Below are positions 24,806 to 33,445 of a stretch of DNA of 64,000 nucleotides, in pieces (position 1 is the first letter of the stretch; each line of letters begins with the position of its first letter). The translations under genes and the position numbers were made by a program. Location of the stretch: NCBI GenBank assembly GCA_963761615.1, contig CAVXGU010000004.1, positions 62,001 to 126,000 of the forward strand. Direction: 5' to 3'. The notes under the pieces are model-generated. The model ran no database searches, was not told where the DNA came from, and saw only the letters and a program-made list of their open reading frames with translations. The stretch comes from CAVXGU01 sp963761615 (GTDB taxonomy: Bacteria; Acidobacteriota; Vicinamibacteria; Vicinamibacterales; CAVVIG01).

Positions 24806-25930
24806 GTGCGAGTCCTCGTCAACGCCGCGGCCGCGCTGCCAGGCACGTCGGCCGAGACGTATCTGGGCGGCATGCTGGCCGCGCTGATGCGGGCGCGTCC
24901 CGGGTGGGAGTGCACCGTCATTCTATCGGCCGATCAACCCGCGCTGGCGAGCGCCCTGCCCGACGGCGTCCGGCACCGCAGCGTGGCCCTGCCGCGCAGC
25001 CGGGTCCTTCGCGGCCTCCGGCTGCAGACGCTCGTGCGCCGACTGGTGCGCGAGACGCGGGCCGACGTGCTGTACAACGTGGGCAACTTCTTCGTGTGGC
25101 GTTCGGGTTGTCATCAGGTGTGTCTCATCGAGAATATGAGCGTGTTTTCGCGGTCGCCGATCCGGTGGGATGCACGCGGCCGGCTCCGGAACCGGATCCT
25201 CAGGCGGCTGACGCGCGCGGCGCTCGGGCGGGCGGATCTCGTGATCTTTCCCAGCGAGCGCGCGGCGGTGCTGGCGACGCGCCTCGCACGCGGACGGGCG
25301 CCGTCGCTGGTGATTCACCACGGCTGCGCGCCCTCCGCCGGCGCCAGGGAGGCTCCGGGCCCGCCGTTCGTCCTGTGCGTGTCGAGCTTCTATCCGTTCA
25401 AGAATCTTCCGCTCCTCGTGCGCGGCTTCGCGATCTTCCGCGAGGTCTCGGGCTACGCCGGGCCCCTCGTGATCGTGGGCCATCAGCAGCCGGACACCGG
25501 CGTGCGTCAGGTGCGGGAGGCCGCGGCCGCCGCGGGCGTGCAGGACCACGTGCGCCTCGTGCCCCCCGTGACACCGGGCGTCCTCGCCGGGTACTATCGC
25601 GCGGCGGACGCGCTGGTGATGCCCTCGCTCGAAGAGAGCTTCGGCCTGCCGGTGCTCGAGGCCATGACCGCGGGCTGTCCGGTGGTCGCGGCGGACGTGG
25701 CACTCGGGGACCGGCCCGGCGCATACTTCAACCCGTTTCCCGAGATCTGCGCGGACGCGGCCGAGTACTTCGATCCGTTCGACGCACGATCGCTCGCCGG
25801 CGCGCTGGGCCGCGCGGTCGGCGGACGGGCCAGCCTGGCGGCGCGCGGCCGGGCGCGTGCCGCCTCGTTCACCTGGGAGCGCGCGGCCGAAGCGCTCGCC
25901 GCCGGTTTCGAGCAGGCCGCGGCATCCTGA
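24806..25930 (+). CDS. GT4 family glycosyltransferase
   Basis: This 374-residue GT-B enzyme starts at GTG 24806. The N-terminal acceptor half contains LYNVGNFF and FPSERAAVLA; the donor half begins around VLCVSSFYPFKNLPLLVRGF and has the E-x7-E motif in PSLEESFGLPVLEAMTAG. It adds a sugar from a nucleotide donor at the cytoplasmic face. It opens the rightward operon; a -10-like TAGTAT at 24783-24788 precedes it, without a convincing -35. The next gene starts 8 bp later. Acceptor and donor are unknown. Confidence 0.85.
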   Translation: MRVLVNAAAALPGTSAETYLGGMLAALMRARPGWECTVILSADQPALASALPDGVRHRSVALPRSRVLRGLRLQTLVRRLVRETRADVLYNVGNFFVWRSGCHQVCLIENMSVFSRSPIRWDARGRLRNRILRRLTRAALGRADLVIFPSERAAVLATRLARGRAPSLVIHHGCAPSAGAREAPGPPFVLCVSSFYPFKNLPLLVRGFAIFREVSGYAGPLVIVGHQQPDTGVRQVREAAAAAGVQDHVRLVPPVTPGVLAGYYRAADALVMPSLEESFGLPVLEAMTAGCPVVAADVALGDRPGAYFNPFPEICADAAEYFDPFDARSLAGALGRAVGGRASLAARGRARAASFTWERAAEALAAGFEQAAAS

Positions 25931-25938
25931 GAGACGCC

Positions 25939-26992
25939 ATGGAGTTGACCGACAAGACGATCCTGCTGACCGGCGGCACCGGCTCGTTCGGACGGAAGTT
26001 CACGGAGCTCGGTACTCCGAGACAGCCCGCCGAAGAAGCTGATCGTGTTCAGCCGCGACGAGCTGAAGCAGTTTCAGATGCGCCAGCGCTATCCGGCGGG
26101 CCGGTACCCGAACCTGCGCTTCGTCATCGGCGACGTCCGCGACCGCGACCGCCTGTTCCACGTGCTCAACGGCGTCGACGTGGTGATTCACGCCGCGGCG
26201 CTCAAGCAGGTGCCGACCGCCGAGTTCAATCCGCTCGAGGCCATCAAGACGAACATCCTGGGCGCCGCCAACCTCATCGACGCCGCGCTCGAACGGGGCG
26301 TGGACCGCGTCGTCACCCTGAGCACCGACAAGGCCGCCAACCCCGTGAACCTGTACGGGGCGACGAAGCTGTGCTCCGACAAGCTCTTCGTCGCCGCGAA
26401 CGCATCGTCGGACGCGGGCAGGACGAGATTCAGCGCCGTGCGGTACGGCAACGTCGTCGGGAGTCGCGGGAGCGTGATTCCGTACTTCCTGGCGCAGCGT
26501 CCGACCGGGACCCTCACGATCACGGACGAACGGATGACGCGGTTCCTGATCACGCTGGAGGCGAGCGTACGGTTCGTGCTGCGCTGCCTCGATCTGATGC
26601 TCGGCGGCGAGATCTTCGTCCCGAAGATCCCGAGCGTGCACGTGACCGATCTGGCCCGCGTCATCGCCCCGGAGTGCAGGCATCACGTCGTCGGCGTGCG
26701 GCCGGGCGAGAAACTGCACGAGGTGATGGTGCCGGAAGACGATGCGCGGACGACGATCGAGTTCGACGATCACTTCGTGATCCAGCCGAGCCATTCGTTC
26801 TGGAACCCGAAGGACTTCATGCTCGGCAAGACGGGCACGCTGTGTCCGCCGGGGTTCCGGTACGGCAGCGACAGCAACGACCGGTGGCTGAGCGACGACG
26901 AGATCGCGGCGCTGGTCAAGATGGTGGAGACGGCCGGGTCGATCGACCCGATGCCGCAATCCGACGAGCCGACGATCGTCGTCGGCGGATGA
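25939..26992 (+). CDS. pseB: UDP-GlcNAc 4,6-dehydratase (inverting), PseB type, frameshifted
   Basis: ATG 25939 encodes TILLTGGTGSFGRKFTEL, the NADP-binding start. The frame then breaks at 26010-26012, and another frame carries PPKKLIVFSRDELKQFQM onward to a full C-terminus. Removing one base at CTCGGTAC (26008-26015) gives a smooth FTELVLRDSPPKK junction. SRDELKQ, LSTDKAANPVNLYGATK with the catalytic lysine, VRYGNVVGSRGSV, RPGEKLHEVM and FDDHFVIQPSHSFW match PseB better than FnlA. PseB turns UDP-GlcNAc into the UDP-4-keto-6-deoxy-L sugar used for pseudaminic acid or, with other partners, L-FucNAc/L-QuiNAc. No pseC, pseG or pseH is adjacent. Confidence 0.87.
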
Positions 26993-27000
26993 GGGGCGGG

Positions 27001-28017
27001 ATGGACTGGAAGGGCACCCACACGCTCGTGACCGGTGGCGCGTCGTTCATCGGGTCCCACCTGGTCGATGCGCTGGTGGCGCGCGGGGCGCGCGTGCGCG
27101 TCGTGGACAACCTGACGAGCGGCGTGCTCGAGAACATCCGCCCGCACGTCGACTCGGGCGCCGTCGAGTTCACGCACGGCGACTTGACGGACCAGGCGGT
27201 CGTCGACGCCGCCGTCCGGGGCATCCAGGTCGTCTTTCACCTGGCGGCCGATCACGGCGGCCGCGGGTACATCGACCTCCACCAGGTCGCCTGCGGCGGG
27301 AACCTCGTGCTGGACGGCCTGGTCTTCAAGGCGAGCCACGCCGCCGGGGTCGAGAAGGTGGTCTTCGCGTCCTCAGGCTGCGTGTATCCGACCGAGCTGC
27401 AGGCCGACCCCGATCGCGAGGTGTACCTGACGGAGGCGATGGTCGGGCCGCCCTACGACGCGGACAACATGTACGGCTGGGCGAAGCTCATGGGCGAGAT
27501 GATGCTGCGCACCTACACACGCGAGCGTGGCCTGAAGAGCGCGTCCTGCCGCTACTTCACGGTGTTCGGCGATCGCTGTCACGAGAGCCACGCGGTCATC
27601 GCGATGATCGCCCGCGCGTTCGTCGGGCAGGATCCGTACGACGTCTGGGGCAACGGTCAGCAGATCCGCAACTGGACCCACGTGAGCGACATTGTCAACG
27701 GCACGATCCTCGCGGCCGAGCGGATCGACGACGGCACGGCGGTCAATCTGGGCACGATGGAGCGAACGCGCGTGATCGAGGCGGCCCACGAAGTGCTGCG
27801 CTACACCGGGCACCGCGCGACCATCCGGCTCCGGCCCGAGATGCCGACCGGTCCCCTCAACCGCGTCGCCGACAACTCGCTGGCGAAGCGCCTGCTCGGC
27901 TGGGAGCCGGAGGTCGCGTTCGTCGACGGCCTGCACCGGACGATCGACTGGTATTACGACGCGCACGATCGCGGCGCGGTCGCCCGGACCCTGGCCCGGA
28001 AGCTGACGGAGCGATAA
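27001..28017 (+). CDS. NAD-dependent sugar-nucleotide epimerase/dehydratase
   Basis: This 338-residue extended SDR has VTGGASFIGSHLVDAL near the start, the FHLAADHGGRGYID strand, SSGCVYP, and the catalytic tyrosine and lysine in MYGWAKLMGE. RYFTVFGDRCHES and NWTHVSDIV follow, as in UDP-glucose 4-epimerase and GDP-mannose 3,5-epimerase relatives. I start it at ATG 27001, which follows GAGGGGCGGG; an in-frame ATG at 26989 overlaps the pseB stop and is possible. It probably makes a hexose donor for the same glycan; the exact reaction is not clear. Confidence 0.82.
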   Translation: MDWKGTHTLVTGGASFIGSHLVDALVARGARVRVVDNLTSGVLENIRPHVDSGAVEFTHGDLTDQAVVDAAVRGIQVVFHLAADHGGRGYIDLHQVACGGNLVLDGLVFKASHAAGVEKVVFASSGCVYPTELQADPDREVYLTEAMVGPPYDADNMYGWAKLMGEMMLRTYTRERGLKSASCRYFTVFGDRCHESHAVIAMIARAFVGQDPYDVWGNGQQIRNWTHVSDIVNGTILAAERIDDGTAVNLGTMERTRVIEAAHEVLRYTGHRATIRLRPEMPTGPLNRVADNSLAKRLLGWEPEVAFVDGLHRTIDWYYDAHDRGAVARTLARKLTER

Positions 28018-28045
28018 GTCCGGACGGCAGACCGCAGAGATTTAC

Positions 28046-29230
28046 ATGAGGCCCGCGCTCTCCCTGATCCTCTGTTCGCGGAACGACAGCTACATGGGCA
28101 ACTCGCGCTGGCGCCTCGAAACCGCCCTGAACTACGTCGCCGAACAGGCGGAGGCGCTGGGCAGACGTCAGGACCTGGAAGTGCTCGTCGCCGACTGGGG
28201 CAGCGAGATCCCCCTCGCGCGCGTGGTGCGTCTCGGCGCCGCGGCCAGGCGGATGGTCTCGTTTCTCACGATTCCACCGTCGCTCGCGGCGACGCTGCAG
28301 CAGGACAGTCCCTTTCCGGAGGTGCTCGCGCTGAATGCCGCCGCCCGGCTGGCGAGGGGCGAGTACATCGGGAGGATCGACCAGGACACGCTGACCGGAG
28401 CGCGGTTTCTGGAGGTGTTCTTCGACCTGTACGAGGGTCGCCGCGCGGTGTCGTTTCCGCTGGCCGGGACGCTGATGTTCTCCCGGAGGCGTGCCGTGCC
28501 GTACCGCTTCGCCACGCGCTGCCCGCCGCTGTGGCAGGTGGATCGCTTCGTGGCGTGGAGCGGATCGCGCCTGCGGCTGAAGAACGCGCCGCCGTGGGCG
28601 CCGTTCTACGTCAACAGCGTCGGGATCTGGATGGTGCACCGCGACCTGTGGTCCGAGTGCGGGGGGTACGACGAGACGATGCTCTACATGGGCGCCATGG
28701 AGAGCAACATGATCGCCAGACTGATGAACAAGTACCCTTTGGTGGACCTCGGGAGGCTCGTGGATCACGCCTTCTTCCACCTGGAGCACCATCAGCCGTG
28801 GGCGTCGCGGAGCTGCTGGGCGGACCGCCGGCCGAACGACGAGGCGCACACGCTGGAAGTCGCGCGGCGCACGATGAATCCCAACGGCGAATCATGGGGC
28901 CTGGCGGCGTACGCCCTCGGCCTCGAGTCGTGCACCGCGGCGGAAAGCGAACCCGACGCGCCGCCGTCACCGTACGCCCGCGTCGCCTTCGCCTTCGTGT
29001 TCCTCACGGTGTCGCTGCAGGTGTGGGCCGAATCCCGCCTCGTGAGACTATGGGGGACTCCGTGGCGCATGAAGAGAGCCGCCATGCTGTGGCGCCATCG
29101 CCTCGCCGTCGCCCGCGCGACCGTGCGGGGCAGGCCGGTGTCCGACTGGCGGCGGGCCCTGCAGGATCGGTGGGTGCATCGTGACCAGGGGCCCCTGGTC
29201 TACCCACGCAACATCATCGACGCCGACTGA
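28046..29230 (+). CDS. GT-A type glycosyltransferase, 'SRND-YMGN' family, copy 1
   Basis: This 394-residue protein begins with SLILCSRNDSYMGNSRWRLE, then ALNYVAEQ, DWGSEIPL, RIDQDTLTG (an Asp-rich, metal-binding DxD-like motif) and ECGGYDE, the order expected of a GT-A transferase. A charged or hydrophobic C-terminal tail of about 100 residues follows WGLAAYALG. Two homologues lie at 44238 and 45266. I do not recognise a named family; it looks like a distant GT2/GT27-type group. The sugar and acceptor are unknown. It has its own ATG 28 bp after the epimerase stop. Confidence 0.7.
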   Translation: MRPALSLILCSRNDSYMGNSRWRLETALNYVAEQAEALGRRQDLEVLVADWGSEIPLARVVRLGAAARRMVSFLTIPPSLAATLQQDSPFPEVLALNAAARLARGEYIGRIDQDTLTGARFLEVFFDLYEGRRAVSFPLAGTLMFSRRRAVPYRFATRCPPLWQVDRFVAWSGSRLRLKNAPPWAPFYVNSVGIWMVHRDLWSECGGYDETMLYMGAMESNMIARLMNKYPLVDLGRLVDHAFFHLEHHQPWASRSCWADRRPNDEAHTLEVARRTMNPNGESWGLAAYALGLESCTAAESEPDAPPSPYARVAFAFVFLTVSLQVWAESRLVRLWGTPWRMKRAAMLWRHRLAVARATVRGRPVSDWRRALQDRWVHRDQGPLVYPRNIIDAD

Positions 29231-29237
29231 GAGCACG

Positions 29238-30074
29238 ATGCCCGCGACGAGGGAGAATGAGTTGAACGCGCCCTTCGATCTCGGAGGACGGGTCGCGATC
29301 ATCACGGGCGGGGCCGGCCTGCTCGGCCGTGAATACGCGAAGTCGCTGTGCGACGCCGGCGCCACCGTCGTCGTCGCCGACGTGAACGGCGATGCGGCCC
29401 GCCGCCTTGCCGACGAGCTCGCCGCGGGTGGGCAATCCGCGCTGGCCGTCGAGACGGATGTCGCAAGCCGGTCGTCGGTCCTCGCGATGGTGGAGCGCAC
29501 GCTCGCGGCCTACGGCCGGATCGACATTCTCGTCAACAACGCCGCGCTCGACCCGAAGTTCGATCGGAGCCACCCGGGCGATCGCCACGCGTTCGAAGAC
29601 TTTCCGCTCGACCAGTGGAATCGCGGCGTCGCCGTGAACCTGACCGGCATGTTCCTCTGCGCACAGGCGGTCGCGCACACGATGCTGGCGCAGGGCCGCG
29701 GGGTGATCGTCAACGTGTCCTCGACCTACGGCCTCGTCGGTCCCGATCAGCGGCTGTACGAAGAGCCCGAAGGGGCGCCTCGGGTGTACAAGCCGGTCGT
29801 CTATTCGGTGACCAAGAGCGCCGTGCTCGGATTGACCCGCTACCTGGCGGCGTACTGGGCGGGCCGGAACATCCGCGTCAACACGCTGACCCCGGGGGGC
29901 GTCTTCAACGACCACGACGAGGGATTCGCCCGGCGCTACAGTGCGAAGACCATGCTGGGCCGCATGGCGACGCGATCCGAGTACTGCGGCGCGCTGCTGT
30001 TTCTCGTCTCGGATGCCTCCTCGTACATGACCGGTGCGAACCTGATCGTCGACGGAGGCTGGACGGCGTGGTAG
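29238..30074 (+). CDS. SDR family oxidoreductase (PtmA-like context)
   Basis: This 278-residue classical SDR has ITGGAGLLGREYA near residue 22, LVNNAALDPKFD, NVSSTYGLVGPDQ (catalytic serine), YSVTKSA (catalytic Tyr and Lys), VNTLTPGGVFN and the C-terminal LIVDGGWTAW. It starts at ATG 29238. SDRs of this kind, with NNAALDPKF and LYEEP insertions, are found beside CMP-nonulosonate genes, for example PtmA in Campylobacter flagellar glycan loci. The neuA and neuB genes 1.2 kb downstream support such a role. The family is certain; the substrate is an inference. Confidence 0.85.
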   Translation: MPATRENELNAPFDLGGRVAIITGGAGLLGREYAKSLCDAGATVVVADVNGDAARRLADELAAGGQSALAVETDVASRSSVLAMVERTLAAYGRIDILVNNAALDPKFDRSHPGDRHAFEDFPLDQWNRGVAVNLTGMFLCAQAVAHTMLAQGRGVIVNVSSTYGLVGPDQRLYEEPEGAPRVYKPVVYSVTKSAVLGLTRYLAAYWAGRNIRVNTLTPGGVFNDHDEGFARRYSAKTMLGRMATRSEYCGALLFLVSDASSYMTGANLIVDGGWTAW

Positions 30075-30147
30075 AGCGACCGGGTGACAGGCTGCACCAG
30101 AGGAGCCACGGTGCCGGCGGACAGGATGCCGCGCGGGGCGGCCGCCC

Positions 30148-31203
30148 GTGACATCAGGTGTGTTGCCGGCGCCGCCGCCCGGCCGGGCCGGCTGGCCGTG
30201 GCGTGCCAGCGCGCCGGAACGGCCCCCGGCCGGCGGGCAGGTCCCGCGAATCAGCGTCATCGTCCCGTCGTTGAACCAGGGCGGTTTCCTCGAGGAGGCC
30301 CTGCGCTCGGTGCTCCTGCAGGACTATCCTGCGCTCGAGCTCATCGTCATCGACGGGGGGAGTGGTGACGAGACGCGCGAGATCCTGCAGCGCTACCGGC
30401 CGTGGCTGACCGCGTGCGTCGTCGAGCCGGACCGGGGCCAGAGCGACGCAATCAACAAGGGGTTTTCGCGCTGCACCGGCGATTTGATCACCTTCATCGG
30501 CGCTGACGACATGTTGCTCGAGGGAGCGCTCGCACACGTCGCCGGGCTCTGGCCGTCGCTCGCGCAGGCCGGCGCCGTCGTCGGCGGGTTCGTGTCGCTC
30601 GACGAGCGATCGCGCGTCGATCCCGCCGTCCATCCTGCGCGGATCCCGGACGGCGGCCCTCTGGACCTGTCAGCGCTCGAGCCCGGTACGTGGCGTCTTC
30701 ACCAGGTCTCGACCTTCTTCACCCGTGCGGCCCTGGATGCGGTCGGCCGGCACGTCCCCGAGGATCTCCCGTACTCGATGGATCGGGAGCTGCTGTTTCG
30801 GGTCGCGAGGCAGTTTCCGATCGTGACGACACCCCGGGCGCTCGGGGCGTTCCGCCTCCATCCGTCGAGCAAGAGCGTCGCGTCGATCCTCCCCGGGGCC
30901 CGGGAGTTCGCATGGCTGTTCCTGACACAACCCGCGACGACGCCTGCGGCCGGACGTCAGCGCGCGAAGAACGCCCGCCACTATCTGCACGCTGGCTACC
31001 TGCGCGGTGCGCGGGCCCAGCACGGGGTCGCGCGCGCCGTGCTGATGGCGGTCTGCCGGGTGATCGCCTCGTCCGGGAGTTTCCTCTCGACGCGGTTCAT
31101 CCTGACGTGCCTCGACGCGGTGCGCCTGGAACGCTGGTTCCGTCTGGCGCAGCCACAGGTCGACCGCCCGAACGATGGGCGCCCCGAGTCCGGTCCGGCA
31201 TAG
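30148..31203 (+). CDS. GT2 family glycosyltransferase
   Basis: This 351-residue protein starts at GTG 30148. The GT-A domain opens about 33 residues in with ISVIVPSLNQGGFLEEALRS, followed by DGGSGDET, GFSRCTGDLITFIGADD (the metal-binding DD) and a C-terminal helical part. The segment before the domain is Pro/Ala-rich and may not be translated if a later start is used. The closest paralogue in the window is the GT2 at 49215, which shares the VPSLNQ/MPSFNQG start. Donor and acceptor are unknown. Confidence 0.83.
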   Translation: MTSGVLPAPPPGRAGWPWRASAPERPPAGGQVPRISVIVPSLNQGGFLEEALRSVLLQDYPALELIVIDGGSGDETREILQRYRPWLTACVVEPDRGQSDAINKGFSRCTGDLITFIGADDMLLEGALAHVAGLWPSLAQAGAVVGGFVSLDERSRVDPAVHPARIPDGGPLDLSALEPGTWRLHQVSTFFTRAALDAVGRHVPEDLPYSMDRELLFRVARQFPIVTTPRALGAFRLHPSSKSVASILPGAREFAWLFLTQPATTPAAGRQRAKNARHYLHAGYLRGARAQHGVARAVLMAVCRVIASSGSFLSTRFILTCLDAVRLERWFRLAQPQVDRPNDGRPESGPA

Positions 31204-31285
31204 ACATGGGTCGGACGCGCGCCCGTTCCATCACTGAAAGGCCTGATCGCGCAGGTCGCCCGGCAGTCGGCGGGGGCCGCATCGC

Positions 31286-32561
31286 ATGGTGAGCTCGACA
31301 GAGAGGACGGAAGTTCTGGGAGTCGTCCAGGCCCGCGGCGGATCGAAATCGATCCCGCGCAAGAACCTCCGGCGCCTGGCGGGACATCCCTTGATCGCCT
31401 ACAGCATCGCTGCCGGCCGGCAGGCCCGTCGCGTGACGCGGCTGATCGTGTCCACGGATGACCCGGAAATCGCGTCGGTCTCCCGCTCCTACGGCGCCGA
31501 AGTGCCCTTCCTGAGGCCGTCGAGTCTGGCGCAGGACGAATCGCCGGACCTGCCGCTCTTCCAGCACGCGCTGTCGTGGCTCAGGGACCACGAAGGCTAC
31601 AGGCCCGACGTGGTCGTGCAGCTGAGGCCGACATCACCGCTGCGGCCGCCCGGACTGCTGGACCAGGCGATCGACGCGCTCTGCGGCGCCCCGGACGTCG
31701 ATTCCGTGCGCGCGGTCACGCCGGCCGGACAGAATCCCTACAAAATGTGGAGCCGCGGGGACGAAGGTCGGCTGGAACCGCTGCTGCGCACCGAGCACCT
31801 CCGCGAGCCCTACAACATGCCTCGCCAGGCGTTGCCACCGGTGTTCTGGCAGACCGGCCACGTGGACGTGTTCCGTCCGGAGACCATCGAGGTTCACGAC
31901 TCGCTGACGGGCACCCGGGTGATGCCCGTGATCGTCGATCGCGCGTACTGCGTCGACGTCGACGTGGAGCTCGACTGGGCGTACGCAGAGTGGCTGCTGA
32001 CACAGGGCAAGGTCGATGTCGTGGTCCCGCGTCAGGAGACGGCCGTCTCGAGACCCCCGCGGAGAGCCTGGCCGGACCGCGTCCGCCTGCTCGCGCTGGA
32101 CTTCGACGGCGTGCTCACGGACAACCGGGTCTGGGTGTTCGACGACGGAACCGAGGCCGTGGCGTGCAACCGGAGCGACGGTTTGGGATTGGAGAGGCTC
32201 CGCGAGCGTGGCATCGAGGTCATCGTGATTTCGAAGGAGACCAGCCCGGTCGTCGCGGCGCGCTGCCGGAAGCTCGGGGTGCGCTGCTGGCAGGGCGCCG
32301 ACGACAAGGAAGGGCTGCTGCGGGACCTGGCGGCCCGTGAGGGGATCGAATCCCACGGAGATCGTCTATGTCGGCAATGACGTGACCGACATCGGCTGCA
32401 TGCGGTTCGCCGGCTATGGTGTCGCGGTCGCCGACGCCCTGCCCGACGTGCTCGCCGACGCCGACCTGGTCGTCACGAGCGGCGGCGGACGGGGCGCCGT
32501 TCGCGAAATCTGCGATCGGATTCTTGCCCGCGCGGACAGGGAGAACGAAACCGGTGAGTGA
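31286..32561 (+). CDS. neuA: Acylneuraminate cytidylyltransferase fused to KdsC-like HAD phosphatase, frameshifted
   Basis: Residues 1 to about 235 are a CMP-nonulosonate synthetase: VVQARGGSKSIPRKN at the start, VSTDDPEIA, LRPTSPLRPP, and a VDVDVELDW motif. From about residue 268 follows a KdsC-type HAD domain with LALDFDGVLTDN (both catalytic aspartates), the SKE threonine/serine-lysine region and YVGNDVTDIGCM, so phosphatase activity should be retained. The frame breaks at 32348-32350; GATCGAATCCC probably stands for GATCGATCCC, which restores GIDPTEIVYVGND. The product stop overlaps the neuB GTG. A fused active phosphatase suggests that a 9-phosphate (or Kdo-8-phosphate-like) sugar acid is dephosphorylated and then CMP-activated. 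Confidence 0.87.
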
Positions 32562-33444
32562 ATCGATTCGGATCGGCGGACGCGACGTGGGGGCAGGCCT
32601 GCCGGTCTACGTCGTCGCCGAGATTGGACTCAATCACAACGGCCGGCTCGACCTGGCGAAGCAGCTCATCGACGCCGCCGTTCAATCCGGGTGTGACGCC
32701 GTCAAGTTCCAGAAGCGGACGCCGGAGCTCTGTGTGCCGCCCGAGCAGCGGAGCCTCATGCGCGAGACGCCATGGGGCTACATCAGCTATCTCGACTACC
32801 GGCGCCGCATCGAGTTCGGGCTGGACGAGTACCGCGAGATCCGCCGCCATTGCGAGGAACGCCACATTGCATGGTTCGCGTCGTGCTGGGATCCTTCTTC
32901 CGTCGACTTCATGGAGCAATTCGAACCACCCTGCTACAAGGTTCCGTCTGCGGCCGTGACCGATACGACGCTGCTGCGCCGTGTGCAGCGCGCGGGCCGA
33001 CCGATCATCCTGTCCACCGGCATGTCGACGATGGAGGAGATCGAGGCCGCGGTGGACATCCTCGGCTCGAACGAGCTCGTCATCACCCACTGCACGAGCA
33101 CGTATCCCTGCCCGCCCTCGGAGTTGAACCTGCGCGCGATCGAAACGCTGCAGCGCAGGTTCGGACGACCGGTCGGCTACTCCGGCCACGAGGTGGGGCT
33201 GGCGCCGACCATCGCCGCGATCGCGCTCGGGGCGTGTCTGGTCGAGCGGCACATCACCTTGGACAGGGCCCTGTGGGGGAGCGATCAGGCGGCTTCTGTC
33301 GAGCCGGGCGGCTTCGAACGGCTCGTCCGCTACATCCGGGTCGTCGAGTCTGCTCTGGGCAGCGGGGAAAAAGAAGTGTACAGCAGCGAACTCCCCGCGC
33401 GGCAGCGCCTGCGGCGGGCGAGCGGGAGCGACGGCGAACACTGA
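32554..33444 (+). CDS. neuB: N-acetylneuraminate synthase family protein without SAF domain
   Basis: This TIM-barrel enzyme condenses phosphoenolpyruvate with an N-acyl hexosamine to form a nonulosonic acid. It starts at GTG 32554, 8 bases inside the neuA-HAD gene. The NeuB barrel is complete: AEIGLNHNG, DAVKFQKR, the TPWGYISYLDYR segment, FASCWD, KVPSAAVT, STGMSTMEEI, HCTSTYPCP, GYSGHEVGL and ERHITLD. It ends at 296 residues just after SSELPARQRLRR, where classical NeuB proteins (about 340-350) go on into the SAF (antifreeze-like) domain. The next gene starts 1 bp later, so this looks like a natural short form. Sialic, legionaminic, pseudaminic or Kdn-type products are all possible. Confidence 0.88.
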   Translation: MSESIRIGGRDVGAGLPVYVVAEIGLNHNGRLDLAKQLIDAAVQSGCDAVKFQKRTPELCVPPEQRSLMRETPWGYISYLDYRRRIEFGLDEYREIRRHCEERHIAWFASCWDPSSVDFMEQFEPPCYKVPSAAVTDTTLLRRVQRAGRPIILSTGMSTMEEIEAAVDILGSNELVITHCTSTYPCPPSELNLRAIETLQRRFGRPVGYSGHEVGLAPTIAAIALGACLVERHITLDRALWGSDQAASVEPGGFERLVRYIRVVESALGSGEKEVYSSELPARQRLRRASGSDGEH

Positions 33445-33445
33445 C

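Noticed and set aside
32554..33444. neuB considered truncated by a frameshift because the SAF domain is missing
   Set aside because: The next gene starts 1 bp after the stop and no SAF-like sequence appears in any frame there; a natural short form is more likely.
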